Origin: Bacillus massilinigeriensis | Lineage (GTDB): Bacteria; Bacillota; Bacilli; Bacillales; Cytobacillaceae | Length of the DNA: 64,000 nt | Assembly (NCBI RefSeq): GCF_900117315.1 | Contig: NZ_LT630337.1 | Location: 3,719,720 to 3,783,719 of the forward strand | Direction of reading: 5' to 3' | Part shown: in pieces, positions 18,014 to 26,738 of the stretch | Numbering within the stretch: position 1 is the first letter of the stretch | Layout: each line of letters starts with the position of its first letter | Translations under genes and position numbers: made by a program | The notes under the pieces: model-generated | Told to the model about the DNA's origin: nothing | Databases searched by the model: none | Seen by the model: the letters and a program-made list of their open reading frames with translations, nothing else

Positions 18014-18330
18014 CCCATGCTTTCCTAGTAGCCTAGCTGGAATTTGGAAGAGGATGGCCGTCCCCTTGCTTTCCTAGTTGCCTGGACGGATTTTGAAAGC
18101 GCACGAACCGTCCCCTTGCTTTCCCAGTTACCTGGACGGATTTTGGAAGCACACGAACCGTCCCCTTGCTTTCCCAGTTGCCCGGATGGATTTTGGAACC
18201 GCACGAACCGTCCCCCTGCTTTCCCAGTTGCCCGGATGGATTTTGGAAGCGCACGAACCGTCCCCCTGCTTTCCCAGTTGCCCGGATGGATTTTGGAAGC
18301 GCACGAACCGTCCCCTTGCTTTCCCCCTTG
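18014..18330. repeat. Tandem array of 50-bp units derived from REP-B
   Basis: At least five direct repeats with an exact 50-bp period; the sequence CCGTCCCC(T/C)TGCT recurs at 18070, 18120, 18170, 18220, 18270 and 18320 (end points). Each unit carries a reverse-oriented REP-B core (GGAAGCGCACGAACCGTCCC) plus a constant 20-bp linker (CCCAGTTGCCCGGATGGA). It ends four bases before the stop codon of the RAYT gene. Confidence 0.95.
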
Positions 18331-18333
18331 CTT

Positions 18334-19113
18334 TCAAGCTTTAAATATCAAATTAGCAGATACCCCGAAAATTCTTGCGGCCTGGCGCTGTGATATTCCT
18401 TTGATGCCTTTTACCTTTCTTAACACTTCATCTCTATTTGCCTTTGGCATGCTCTTTACCTGTGCAATCTCAATATTGCCAAGTACCCTCTTAATCAGTT
18501 TTCTTGCCTCTTCATCCGATAACGTGACCCTTATTAAAACTGTGTCATCTAGACATTTAGCGTTACTTTGTCTTTCATTAAACTCTTTGAATCTATTAAT
18601 CGCTACTGTAATATCAGGGGAATATAGATGAAGAATATAATTTTTATCCAACAGATTCTTAGGATAATTTTTCCCGCCGTAGTACTCCATACAACTACTC
18701 CATTTCCATTCATCAACCCGCTTAACAATTCCAGCTTTTAAAGGATTCTGGTGGATGTATCTTGTAACCCTAAGGAAATATCGGAGGGTTTCTACGTTTT
18801 CACTTCTAAATCTATCTTGATAGAGATGACCTGATGTTTTGTATTTACAGTTATAGTACCAGGCGTAGCTTACACCTATCCGTTTCATCGTTACCGAGAT
18901 TTCCTCATTCCCCTCCGCCACCAGCAAATGAACATGATTATCCATCAAACACCAAGCATAGATCTTAATTTCCACCATCATTTTATACTTAAGAAGAATC
19001 TCAAGATACCTTATTCGGTCCTCTTCATCATGAAAAATATCCTGCCTATTCGCTCCTCTCTGTATAATATGGTAAATTCCATTTCTACTTTTAGTTCTAG
19101 CTTTTCGAGACAT
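18334..19113 (-). CDS. REP-associated tyrosine transposase (RAYT, Y1_Tnp family)
   Basis: A 259-residue Y1/HuH protein. The N-terminal strand is SRNGIYHIIQRGANRQ. The HuH metal-binding motif is MDNHVHLLVAE (His-Val-His), and the catalytic Tyr lies in FLRVTRYIHQNPLKAGIV. These proteins nick and rejoin single-stranded DNA at REP palindromes. A C-terminal helix-turn-helix (GISQRQAARIFGVSANLIF) is of the kind seen fused to RAYTs in Firmicutes. ATG 19113 follows AGAGGTGATC. The gene is bracketed by REP-B DNA: a copy 32-59 bases upstream of its start and the 50-bp array at its stop (TGA shared with the array edge). No terminal inverted repeats or target duplication of an IS are seen. Confidence 0.93.
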   Translation of the reverse strand: MSRKARTKSRNGIYHIIQRGANRQDIFHDEEDRIRYLEILLKYKMMVEIKIYAWCLMDNHVHLLVAEGNEEISVTMKRIGVSYAWYYNCKYKTSGHLYQDRFRSENVETLRYFLRVTRYIHQNPLKAGIVKRVDEWKWSSCMEYYGGKNYPKNLLDKNYILHLYSPDITVAINRFKEFNERQSNAKCLDDTVLIRVTLSDEEARKLIKRVLGNIEIAQVKSMPKANRDEVLRKVKGIKGISQRQAARIFGVSANLIFKA

Positions 19114-19144
19114 TTGATCACCTCTTATTGGAATAATGTGGTGC

Positions 19145-19172
19145 GGAAGCATGGGGACGGTTCCTTGCTTCC
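19145..19172. repeat. REP-B palindrome upstream of the RAYT
   Basis: GGAAGCATGGGGACGG to TTGCTTCC, 32 bases upstream of the RAYT start codon. Confidence 0.93.
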
Positions 19173-19538
19173 TTTTTGAAAGGAAAAAAAGAACAGTTCT
19201 TCGATTCATTGCTTGGGGAAGCAAACAGTTGTACATACCTTTCCGTTAAATCATGAAAATGAATTTTGAGTATGATAGGGGATACTAAATGGAACTTTTG
19301 TGAATTGGTTGGTGGATTAATTCGTATTTTGAAGAGTGTGTTGCTGGTTTTTTTGGAAATTGGAGTAGTTTAATTGATTACTTAATCAGGAAAATAGAGA
19401 GTTACCGTGGTGGTGTAAAAGGGCTTTGAAACATTTAAATCGAGGGCTAGAATAATATTTCTATGAATTCATATTATTTTCCTTCCTATATTTTTATGGG
19501 TTTTAAATCGCGATAAAGTATAATGACAAACTGGATAA

Positions 19539-19584
19539 GGAAGCAGAGAACCGTCCCCGTGCTTTCCCCGTGCCCCATGCTTTC
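19539..19584. repeat. REP-B palindrome with partial second copy
   Basis: GGAAGCAGAGAACCGTCCCC with a GTGCTTTCC right end, followed by a fragment GTGCCCCATGCTTTC. Confidence 0.88.
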
Positions 19585-19700
19585 ATATATAAATCACCAA
19601 TATTCTCCTCCCCTGCTCTCTGAGATCTTATGAAGCAATTTGCAATGTAATAGACTGGTTAAGGAACCGAGGGAACGCCCCATTTCCTCTTCATACGAAA

Positions 19701-19772
19701 GGTAGCTCCTTCTACATATTGTTAAATTTAACGACTAATCAATACCCAAAAGGAGCATACCTTTTCTTTTTT
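19701..19772 (+). terminator. Long hairpin with T-rich tail
   Basis: GGTAGCTCCTT (19701-19711) pairs with AAGGAGCATACC (19750-19761) with one bulge. Inside the loop is the palindrome GTTAAATTTAAC. CTTTTCTTTTTTT follows. No plus-strand gene precedes it, so it may end a small RNA or act as an attenuator. Confidence 0.45.
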
Positions 19773-19870
19773 TCGTAGCTATCTAAGGGCAGTAACAAGT
19801 GATTTCATTCTACCCTGCCTCGTTTTAATTAGTTGTTGCAACATCTTCCCGCGAATGCTTTTCTTAATTA

Positions 19871-19898
19871 GGAAGCAAAGAACCGTCCCCACGCTTCC
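19871..19898. repeat. REP-B palindrome
   Basis: GGAAGCAAAGAACCGTCCCC ending ACGCTTCC, about 80 bases upstream of the DeoR gene. Confidence 0.92.
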
Positions 19899-19976
19899 TT
19901 AAAAATACTTAAATATCCACAAAACAATTAAAACTAATTAACAAAACATGCATAAACGTTTATAATTTATAGGTAA

Positions 19977-20762
19977 ATGGAGGTGTTTCCTATTTATCAA
20001 GAGGAGCGTTTGTTAAGAATACTGGATTATCTTAAAGCTCATAACCAAGTCTCAAACCAGGAGATTTGTAGCATGCTTAACATTTCAAGGGATACTGCAA
20101 GAAGAGATATTATCAAATTGGTTGAGGAAGGAGCTGCAATTAGAACCCATGGCGGGATTGCGTTGCCTCATTTTAAGGAAGAAATAAAAGCATATAAAGA
20201 ACGTCTAACTACGGCTTCAAAGCAGAAGCTTCTAATAGGAAAAAAGGCTTCAACCTACATCATGGATGGAGAACTGTGTTTCCTTGATGTCTCAACAACA
20301 GTGAAATTTTTATGTGAAAATTTAAAGGTAAGATCAATTATTTACACCCATTCACTTGATAATGCAGAAGTTTTATCAACCAAGGCAAATGCTGAAGTTC
20401 ACTTACTTGGAGGAACATTAAATCAAAAAAATCGGTTTTTTTACTCTCCCGAAATTATGGTACAATTGAATGATATTTATTTTGATAAAGTATTTTTGGG
20501 AGCTGCAGGGCTGTTAAATGATGGGGTATATTTTGCTAATCAGGAAGATGCTTATATAAAAAAAATTGCAGCGAAACGAGCAAAACAGGTCATTTTACTT
20601 GCTGATTACGAGAAATTCAATAAATCCAGTCACTATAAGGCAATGTCATTTTCTCATATTGATACTTTGATTACAGATAAAGAGCCACCTCAAGAGTTTA
20701 TTGGAGTATTGAAAAATCATAAAGTAGAAATTGAAATAGTGACAGAGGGAATTGAAAAATAA
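19977..20762 (+). CDS. DeoR family transcriptional regulator
   Basis: Up to 261 residues. An N-terminal DeoR winged HTH (QEERLLRILDYLKAH, MLNISRDTARRDIIKLVEEG, IRTHGGIA) precedes a DeoRC sugar-phosphate-binding domain (LLIGKKAS, FLDVSTTVKFL, VHLLGGTLN, DKVFLGAAGL, ILLADYEKFNKSS). Such proteins repress sugar or nucleoside catabolism genes until a phosphorylated sugar binds. The start is uncertain. ATG 19977 has no upstream ribosome binding site, while a perfect GGAGGTG (19979-19985) sits six bases before ATT 19992, exactly where family members usually begin. A Cof-type phosphatase gene follows 150 bases downstream. Confidence 0.9.
   Translation: MEVFPIYQEERLLRILDYLKAHNQVSNQEICSMLNISRDTARRDIIKLVEEGAAIRTHGGIALPHFKEEIKAYKERLTTASKQKLLIGKKASTYIMDGELCFLDVSTTVKFLCENLKVRSIIYTHSLDNAEVLSTKANAEVHLLGGTLNQKNRFFYSPEIMVQLNDIYFDKVFLGAAGLLNDGVYFANQEDAYIKKIAAKRAKQVILLADYEKFNKSSHYKAMSFSHIDTLITDKEPPQEFIGVLKNHKVEIEIVTEGIEK
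19979..19985 (+). promoter_or_regulatory. Ribosome binding site pointing to an ATT start
   Basis: GGAGGTG followed by six bases and then ATT (19992), giving a protein that would start YQEERLLRIL as other DeoR proteins do. If used, the DeoR CDS is 19992-20762. Confidence 0.45.
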
Positions 20763-20911
20763 ATGGTACGAGTTGCAATAGATATGCACGGGTAATTGTA
20801 ATTTTTTTAATAAAATTTGTCTTCCATCACCAACCGGGAGTTTCTACACTCTCAACCTTGGATGTACAACACGAGCATGTGACTGAAAAATTATATAAAG
20901 GAAGAGATCGA

Positions 20912-21730
20912 ATGTTGAAACTTAAGGCTGTTTTTAGTGATATTGATGGAACCTTACTAAATTCCAATCATCAAATTACGAGTGAAACGAAAAAAGAGAT
21001 TATTATGGTCGTTAAAAATAATGTTCCATTCGTGCTAGTATCTGCGAGGATGCCTAGAAGTATTTTACAAATTCAAAAAGAGTTATCCATAGATTCTCCT
21101 ATTATATGTTACAGTGGTGCCCTAGTACTTGGAGCTAATGATAAAAATGGACAAAGAAAGATTATTGATAGTACTAGTTTATCCAAAGAGGATGTTAAAG
21201 AAATTTTTAATATAATAAATACTTTATATCCAACAATTAGTTCTAGCCTGTATAGCCATGACCAATGGGTTGTTAATGACAATAATAATGAATGGATTAT
21301 ACAGGAAAAAGAGATCACAAATATTATTCCAATTCAACGCGATTTTCTCTCATTTATTGAAGAAACTACTGATTTTCATAAGTGCTTGTGTATGGGAGAA
21401 CCAAATGTTATTAATCAACTGGAATCAACATTAAAAGAAAGATTCCCTAATCTAAACATCTATAAGTCTAAGGATACCTATTTAGAAATCATGCCAGGTA
21501 ATGCTTCGAAATCTAATGCTATTAAAAAATTGGAGAACCTATATCATTTTACCAGTGAGGAAATCATGGCCGTTGGAGACAACTTTAATGATATGGACAT
21601 GCTAAAATACGCAGGTTTAGGAATTGCCATGGGAAATTCACCGGACGAAGTAAAGACAATCGCTGATGAGGTCACTTTCAGTAATGATGAAGATGGCCTG
21701 AAATATATTTTACAAAAGTACTTTGGGTAG
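20912..21730 (+). CDS. Cof-type HAD-IIB family phosphatase
   Basis: A 272-residue HAD-superfamily hydrolase of the Cof (IIB) subfamily. Motif I is FSDIDGTLLNS with the nucleophile and acid Asps, motif II is PFVLVSARM, and the C-terminal motif III/IV is IMAVGDNFNDMDML. The Cof cap domain lies between. Family members dephosphorylate sugar phosphates or cofactor phosphates such as FMN and PLP. ATG 20912 has AAAGGAAGAGA upstream. Its position just after a DeoR regulator suggests a sugar-phosphate substrate (inference). Its TAG stop is the first bases of a REP-B tandem array. Confidence 0.9.
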   Translation: MLKLKAVFSDIDGTLLNSNHQITSETKKEIIMVVKNNVPFVLVSARMPRSILQIQKELSIDSPIICYSGALVLGANDKNGQRKIIDSTSLSKEDVKEIFNIINTLYPTISSSLYSHDQWVVNDNNNEWIIQEKEITNIIPIQRDFLSFIEETTDFHKCLCMGEPNVINQLESTLKERFPNLNIYKSKDTYLEIMPGNASKSNAIKKLENLYHFTSEEIMAVGDNFNDMDMLKYAGLGIAMGNSPDEVKTIADEVTFSNDEDGLKYILQKYFG

Positions 21731-21866
21731 GAAGCAGGGGGTCGGTTCTCTGCTTCTTTTTTCGAGTGGTAGGAAGCAGGGGACGGTTCTCTGCTTCTTT
21801 TTTCGAGTGGTAGGAAGCAGGGGGACGGTTCTCTGCTTCTTTTTTCGAGTGGGAAGCGTGCGGTCG
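21728..21866. repeat. Tandem REP-B array, about 41-bp period
   Basis: Three full units beginning TAGGAAGCAGGGG and ending TCTGCTTCTTTTTTCGAGTGG (starts 21728, 21770, 21811), plus a diverged fourth (GGGAAGCGTGCGGTCGG). The unit keeps a T6 run after each GCTTC, so each copy resembles a weak terminator. It begins on the stop codon of the HAD gene. Confidence 0.94.
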
Positions 21867-22020
21867 GTTCCTCTTGAGAAAAAAACAAGGAAGAAAACAA
21901 CCATTCTTCGAAGAAACGTCATTTCCTTCCTTAATAATGTTATATTACAATAGATTTCCTTTAATAAATGATTTTTGTTGTTTATAATTTTTATGAATAA
22001 AGTTATTGGAGGAAAATAAT

Positions 22021-22740
22021 ATGCAATTACTAAAGAACTCATCAACCATGTTTAAAAGTTTTATGAGTATAGTACTAATTACATCTTTGTTTGCTGTCGG
22101 CCATTCTGTCAGCGCAAACGGAAGCGAAACGAATAATCAATTCATGAAGGCCAAAGCTACCAAAATTGTACAAAAAAGGTATAAAAACATCTCCAATCTA
22201 AGATATCCTCAAGTTTCTGGTCTTAAAAGTAAGACAGCTGAGGCGAAAATTAATATAACTTTATTAGATTCTATTAAAAAATCATATAAAGAATATCTTG
22301 CATTAGAAAATTTCAAAAAAGACTTTAACGGGTCCACCTACGGACCAGGTCCAGAGGATCTATACCATAAAACTACATATTCCGTGAAATTTAATGATGG
22401 TAAAATATTGAGCGTATTATTTAAGACTGATGAGTTTGCTGCTGGAGCGCGCAATCATATTTCGCTCAAATCCTATAATTTTAATATTTCTTCTGGCAAG
22501 CTAATTAGTTTTGATAGTATTTTTTCTACAGATAAAAAGAGGAAAAATCTAGTTAACTATATTAAGAGTTACAATAAGAAATACAAGAAATTTCCAGGAA
22601 CATTAAGCTATAACAATATAAAATCAATGAGCGTATTTGTATACACCAATTCTGGCATATCCTTAAACTTCCAAGAGTATACAGCTTATATGAGTTCAGA
22701 TATGCCAATAATTAAAATTCCAAAGTCAATTTATAAATGA
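22021..22740 (+). CDS. Secreted DUF3298 (RsiV-like) domain protein
   Basis: A 239-residue exported protein with a signal peptide (about 1-33, SIVLITSLFAVGHSVSA-NG). The C-terminal half fits the DUF3298/RsiV-type domain: GARNHISLKSYNFNISSGKL, ISFDSIF and SLNFQEYTAYMSSDMPIIKI. In RsiV this fold binds lysozyme, and related domains accompany polysaccharide deacetylases. Here there is no transmembrane anti-sigma part, so a stand-alone binding protein is likely. ATG 22021 follows GGAGGAAAATA. The TGA stop is shared with a REP-B cluster. Confidence 0.75.
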   Translation: MQLLKNSSTMFKSFMSIVLITSLFAVGHSVSANGSETNNQFMKAKATKIVQKRYKNISNLRYPQVSGLKSKTAEAKINITLLDSIKKSYKEYLALENFKKDFNGSTYGPGPEDLYHKTTYSVKFNDGKILSVLFKTDEFAAGARNHISLKSYNFNISSGKLISFDSIFSTDKKRKNLVNYIKSYNKKYKKFPGTLSYNNIKSMSVFVYTNSGISLNFQEYTAYMSSDMPIIKIPKSIYK

Positions 22741-22834
22741 AGCATGGGGGCCCGAGTGGAAGCATGGGGACGGTTCTTTGCTTCCTTCTCCGGGGAAGCG
22801 CGGGGAGAAGCATGGGGACGGTTCTTTGCTTCCT
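22738..22834. repeat. Three REP-B copies in one orientation
   Basis: GAAGCATGGGGG (truncated), GGAAGCATGGGGACGGTTC and AGAAGCATGGGGACGGTTC, starting on the TGA stop of the DUF3298 gene. Confidence 0.9.
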
Positions 22835-23033
22835 TTTGATAAGAAACGCCCAAAAATCCTCATAAATAACTAGGAAGAAAAAAATCATTGTTATATAGAT
22901 AAAACAAGGGAACGCCTCTTCTGTTCCCACTCCTCTTAAAAAGCACAGATTCTTCACGGTGTTTCAAAATTTCATATTTTACAAATCAAAAAAAAGGTTA
23001 AAATGAAGATAAAAATGAAATGATCAGAAATGG

Positions 23034-23849
23034 ATGAAAAACATGAGCCAGAAAAAGAAACGAGTACGATATGAACTAGACGCTAATGGTATTGAAACTT
23101 TATCAGACGAGGAAATCAAGATCATTTTACGAGGAGCAGACCCGCTAATCATGAGTGGCGGCCGTTCGATGTTAACCAAGATCCTCGCAGGCTCCAAAGA
23201 GAAGAAGATTCTGGAGCTACATTTAGATGACAGTCCAGTCTACGGTTCTTTCAGAGGAATAACCCAAAAAGAAATCCTTGCCAAAATCGACTGGATGATC
23301 CTTCATGATTATTTAGCAATTGAATATGACTACCGTTTGCCTGTACTAGTGTTTACAGACAAAGGGTGGGAGATTGAAAGGGAAACCTATGCCAATGAAT
23401 TGCTAGAACAATTGAGAGGTGCGGCTGAGGGACAGCGGTATGAATTCGTCGAAACCTTAACAGGGCGCGACCGTGGTATGATTTTACTTTTACTAGATAA
23501 AATTGCAGCTTCTGGTGACAAAAATTTCATTCCCATTTTGATGGCTTGGAAAATGATTGAGTGCAAAAAATTAAAAGCGAGAATCCAAGAGGTTATCGAT
23601 CAGTTAGAAAAAAGCGAACATGTGCAACAAAAGAATAGCGAAATGGAAGTTATTTCCTTTGCGGCCAATAAAAGGTGGCTTTCTATTCCAGTAGACACTC
23701 GCCGGGAATTAGAGAGGAATGTATGGTGTTCGTCCTGTTGTAATGTTGTACAAATCGTAAAGTATCAGGTCAAGGAGGATCGTGGCATTATTGAGTTGCA
23801 TGGTAAGTGTAAAACATGTGGGCATGATGTGGTTCGTGTCTTGGACTAG
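23034..23849 (+). CDS. RQC-minor-1 family DNA-binding protein
   Basis: A 271-residue protein that I recognise as the RQC-minor-1 type. A winged-helix RQC-like domain in the first 120 residues (SMLTKILAGSKEKKI, YGSFRGITQKEILAKIDWMI, LPVLVFTDKGWEIE) resembles the RQC of RecQ helicases but without any helicase part. The C-terminus carries a zinc ribbon (VWCSSCCNVVQIV, GKCKTCGHDVVRV). It probably binds structured DNA or RNA in the cytoplasm; the biological role is unknown. The start is weakly supported, with no clear Shine-Dalgarno; ATG 23043 is an alternative. It converges with the SEC-C protein gene. Confidence 0.78.
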   Translation: MKNMSQKKKRVRYELDANGIETLSDEEIKIILRGADPLIMSGGRSMLTKILAGSKEKKILELHLDDSPVYGSFRGITQKEILAKIDWMILHDYLAIEYDYRLPVLVFTDKGWEIERETYANELLEQLRGAAEGQRYEFVETLTGRDRGMILLLLDKIAASGDKNFIPILMAWKMIECKKLKARIQEVIDQLEKSEHVQQKNSEMEVISFAANKRWLSIPVDTRRELERNVWCSSCCNVVQIVKYQVKEDRGIIELHGKCKTCGHDVVRVLD

Positions 23850-23973
23850 GGAAGTTGGCTTTGGGGAAGGTTTTGAAGTAGGAGAAGTTGGGCTTGGGGA
23901 GGAGGAGACTGTGCCTTGCTTTTTTGTAAAAAAAGTAAAGTCGGAAAATTCCCCCGGCTTCTTTGTGAAAAAT

Positions 23974-24048
23974 GGAAGCAGAGAACCGTCCCCTGCTTCT
24001 TCCCTGCTTCTTGGGGAAAAGGAAGCAGAGAACCGTCCCCATGCTTCC
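23974..24048. repeat. REP-B pair between convergent genes
   Basis: Two copies reading GGAAGCAGAGAACCGTCCCC in the same orientation, placed between the ends of the RQC-minor and SEC-C genes. Confidence 0.92.
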
Positions 24049-24057
24049 CAGCTTCAA

Positions 24058-26181
24058 CTACCTCGGATAAACCCTTTCCACACTGTATATCTTCCAGTTT
24101 GTTTTTTTAGACAGGGATCCGCATATGATCATTCCTGGTTGGAAAAGGGGAAGGATTCCTTTTGGTATGGTTGTTTTATACGTCTGACCGGATTTATCGT
24201 CGATTTTTACTAGATTCACATACTTGGTGGTGACGGATTTAACTAGAAAATGACCTTCTTCTAACGAACCAGGAACTTCACCATTTTCTAAGGTACGGCG
24301 GAGTTCTCCCAGGCTGTAGGCAAAATCGTACCTTCTTTCGCGATACGGTGTATAAGCTTCAAGAATTGCAATTGACTGTAATATACGCACCTCTAAATCC
24401 TTCACTAGCTGCTTTACGATAGATCCATAGGTTGTCCCATGTCTTTCATCAAGCCACGCCGCAAAGCTTTTGACCACCGTAAAAAATCCCTTTGCCTGAT
24501 TTTCCGTTGCATCAAAGTTGAAATCCAGGTAATAATAGGCGAGCAATGCTTCCCATTGTTCCGGAAGAATCGTTGTTGTGCGGTTGATTCCTTCCTCGAC
24601 AAAAAAATAGGAAATCACCTGCACCCCAAGTCGGTACTTATAAAAGGTATTAGCTGACCTCCCTGCTCCTTTTTCCTGAAAAAATTCAAGCAGGTCACGG
24701 GCATATGCATTTTTCATTTCATGAACAGGAATGCCCATCTCATCCCATAACTCTATCTCCTCCTGCGTCCAGTCCACCATAGGATTTACTGGACTCTCCA
24801 AAAGGGTAATAACTGATTCTCTTTTTTCCCGAAGTGTCGTAAATGGAGAAAGCGGCAGGTTCAAGGCCCGCCTAATCGTATTATAATCGGCAGTCCATCT
24901 TTCCTTGGACTGTTTTCTAGTGTTTTCATAGCTTACAAATTCGGCCTCCCGAAGCCATAGCTCAAGTTCATCAAACCTCTTCAATGCAACCATTTCTGTC
25001 GGTGTTTTTCCCTCGAATTGTGGTAGTGGCGAGTTCAGCTCTTGGTTGATGACGGCCTGATGGGAAAAGAATGCGAAAACAGATGGCACACCTTCATCCA
25101 ATGCCACACTATAGTTTTGCATTTGGATCCTTACAGGTACCTTTTGGCTCTCCTTCTTTTCTTTGATGAAGACAGCTTCTGGAATATCGTCCAAAAGCTC
25201 TTTGACCTCAGTCACAGTTTCTTGTTTGATGGATTGAAAAATTAACTGATTCCCTTTGATTTCTAAGAGCCCTTCAATTTCATTTAAATAGACCGAACCC
25301 TTAGCCAGATTATCATCATATCGGTAGCGTTTGGACACGATACTACCTCTTCCTTTTTGTCCATCCCACTCATCCATTACAAGTAGACCAGTCCTGTGGA
25401 TAGCATTCATCACAACATTGATGTCACTCATCGAATAATAGAGCTTGGTTTCCACCAATTCCTTCGTTTCTCCGTCTGACAAGTCCTCCTTTTGAAACAA
25501 GACTCCTATAATTTCTGGGTAAAAATCAATGGCTGTCTTTCCATAGGAATCCCCTGTTTTCTCCAGACAGCTTCTAAGTAAATTCTCTGCCTTCTTCAAT
25601 TCACCCGGTCCTACGATGGCAGCCACACCATTCATAAAATAGCCACCATCCCATTCTTCCAATAGGCCAAAAAGCCCTCCCCAAGGACGCGGCTCTGACA
25701 ATGTTTCACAATACGGCATATGAAAGCGTTCATGGGCAAATAGATCCTCCACAAGAACACCTTGGTCGTTAAAATCGACATGCTGAATCAAACGCGGTAC
25801 AAGCGTCTCCCAAGCTTGAGCCATTCGCTGCAGCGCCGGTTCATCCTTCCGTCCCCTATTCCGGTTATACCATTCAATCCCCCGTAATCCACCAAACGCT
25901 GGATTGCGATAAAAGAACACCAACCAATGATCACAAAATCCTTCCCAGATATCATGCACACCAGTCCGTTCCCTAAACTTCCTTTTAAGTGACTGATATT
26001 CCGAAAAAGAAAAAGTCCCAATTACTTCATCCAATAAACGTTCAACCAACCGATTCTTCATCTGAAAAAAATGCCCCTGCTTCACTTGCCCCAGCTCAAC
26101 CACTTTTTCCTTCTTCAAACAACACTGCTTGTACTTCCTACCACTACCACACGGACAAGGATCGTTCCTTCCAACTGACAT
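24058..26181 (-). CDS. Large SEC-C motif protein of unknown function
   Basis: A 707-residue protein. The first 20 residues (SVGRNDPCPCGSGRKYKQCC) are a SEC-C zinc-binding motif like that at the end of SecA. The remaining nearly 690 residues have no motif I can name; they look like a soluble mixed alpha/beta protein with acidic and aromatic stretches (EGFCDHWLVFFYRNPAFGG, DFNFDATENQAKGFF). SEC-C tags many otherwise unrelated bacterial proteins. ATG 26181 is used because AAAGGAATG precedes it. Two REP-B copies lie immediately upstream of the start, so its promoter must lie in or beyond them. Confidence 0.75.
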   Translation of the reverse strand: MSVGRNDPCPCGSGRKYKQCCLKKEKVVELGQVKQGHFFQMKNRLVERLLDEVIGTFSFSEYQSLKRKFRERTGVHDIWEGFCDHWLVFFYRNPAFGGLRGIEWYNRNRGRKDEPALQRMAQAWETLVPRLIQHVDFNDQGVLVEDLFAHERFHMPYCETLSEPRPWGGLFGLLEEWDGGYFMNGVAAIVGPGELKKAENLLRSCLEKTGDSYGKTAIDFYPEIIGVLFQKEDLSDGETKELVETKLYYSMSDINVVMNAIHRTGLLVMDEWDGQKGRGSIVSKRYRYDDNLAKGSVYLNEIEGLLEIKGNQLIFQSIKQETVTEVKELLDDIPEAVFIKEKKESQKVPVRIQMQNYSVALDEGVPSVFAFFSHQAVINQELNSPLPQFEGKTPTEMVALKRFDELELWLREAEFVSYENTRKQSKERWTADYNTIRRALNLPLSPFTTLREKRESVITLLESPVNPMVDWTQEEIELWDEMGIPVHEMKNAYARDLLEFFQEKGAGRSANTFYKYRLGVQVISYFFVEEGINRTTTILPEQWEALLAYYYLDFNFDATENQAKGFFTVVKSFAAWLDERHGTTYGSIVKQLVKDLEVRILQSIAILEAYTPYRERRYDFAYSLGELRRTLENGEVPGSLEEGHFLVKSVTTKYVNLVKIDDKSGQTYKTTIPKGILPLFQPGMIICGSLSKKTNWKIYSVERVYPR

Positions 26182-26199
26182 AATTATCATTCCTTTCAC

Positions 26200-26258
26200 G
26201 GAAGCATGGGGACGGTTCTTTGCTTCCTAATGAAGCATGGGGACGGTTCTTTGCTTCC
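26200..26258. repeat. REP-B direct pair
   Basis: Two copies of GAAGCATGGGGACGGTTC in direct orientation, 2-3 bases apart, just upstream of the SEC-C protein start. Confidence 0.93.
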
Positions 26259-26430
26259 TTATGATTTAGTAAGTAAGGCACGAGGAATGCCTCTGATCCC
26301 GCTCACTTTAGTAGAAATGCAAAAATCATCACTCTGTTTCTTCTAATAAGCAAAATATTAAACTTTTTCCACTCGTAAGTAATTTACAAACTAAATATAC
26401 GAAACACTTGGCTTCTTCGGGTCTCACCAT

Positions 26431-26709
26431 TTACAAATAGTATCTAACAACTAACCTAGAGCCAAACCCTTTCGTTTCAACATTGCCAGATTTAGGGTCA
26501 GGAAGCTGAATTATTTCATCACCAGGTACCATGCTTTTATACATTGCCCTACAGCAGCTTGCCATTCTTGCATTCTTTCCTTTATGATCCCCTAACATTT
26601 TATGGAGCGTACCACTACGAATTTCTATACTACTCTCACCATATTCTCTTGATTCCCTTTTCAGATTCTCAATCTCTTTCATAAAATCCTCAAGCTTTGG
26701 AATCTCCAT
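26431..26709 (-). CDS. Small conserved hypothetical protein
   Basis: A 92-residue protein with no named domain that I am sure of. The layout (short helical N-terminus IPKLEDFMKEIENLK, then SGTLHKMLGDHKGKNARMAS, CCRAMY, GDEIIQLP, closing RLVVRYYL) is one I recall from many stand-alone bacterial hypothetical proteins. The compact H-G-K-N-R-M-CC pattern suggests a small nucleic-acid-binding or HTH-like fold, but this is only inference. ATG 26709 has GGGGTTGGAG upstream. The promoter region contains a conspicuous inverted repeat. Confidence 0.7.
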   Translation of the reverse strand: MEIPKLEDFMKEIENLKRESREYGESSIEIRSGTLHKMLGDHKGKNARMASCCRAMYKSMVPGDEIIQLPDPKSGNVETKGFGSRLVVRYYL

Positions 26710-26738
26710 CTCTCCAACCCCATTTTCACTTTTTCAAA

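Larger units (their letters stand above)
19114..19976. other. Long intergenic region upstream of the RAYT and DeoR genes
   Basis: About 860 bases with no gene. It holds REP-B copies at 19145-19172, 19539-19584 and 19871-19898 and the hairpin at 19701-19772. The remainder is AT-rich and probably contains the divergent promoters of the RAYT and DeoR genes. Confidence 0.65.

Noticed and set aside
18014-18631. Several 60-195-codon open frames on both strands over the REP-B array
   Set aside because: They are translations of the 50-bp repeat units (Pro/Cys/Ser-rich periodic peptides) or read antisense to the RAYT gene, and have no proper ribosome binding sites.
22900-26300. A further weak repeat family around AGGGAACGCC/GAGGAATGCC motifs
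   Set aside because: Only a few partial matches (about 19670, 22907, 26282, 26812) without stable paired arms, so chance or old decayed copies cannot be separated.
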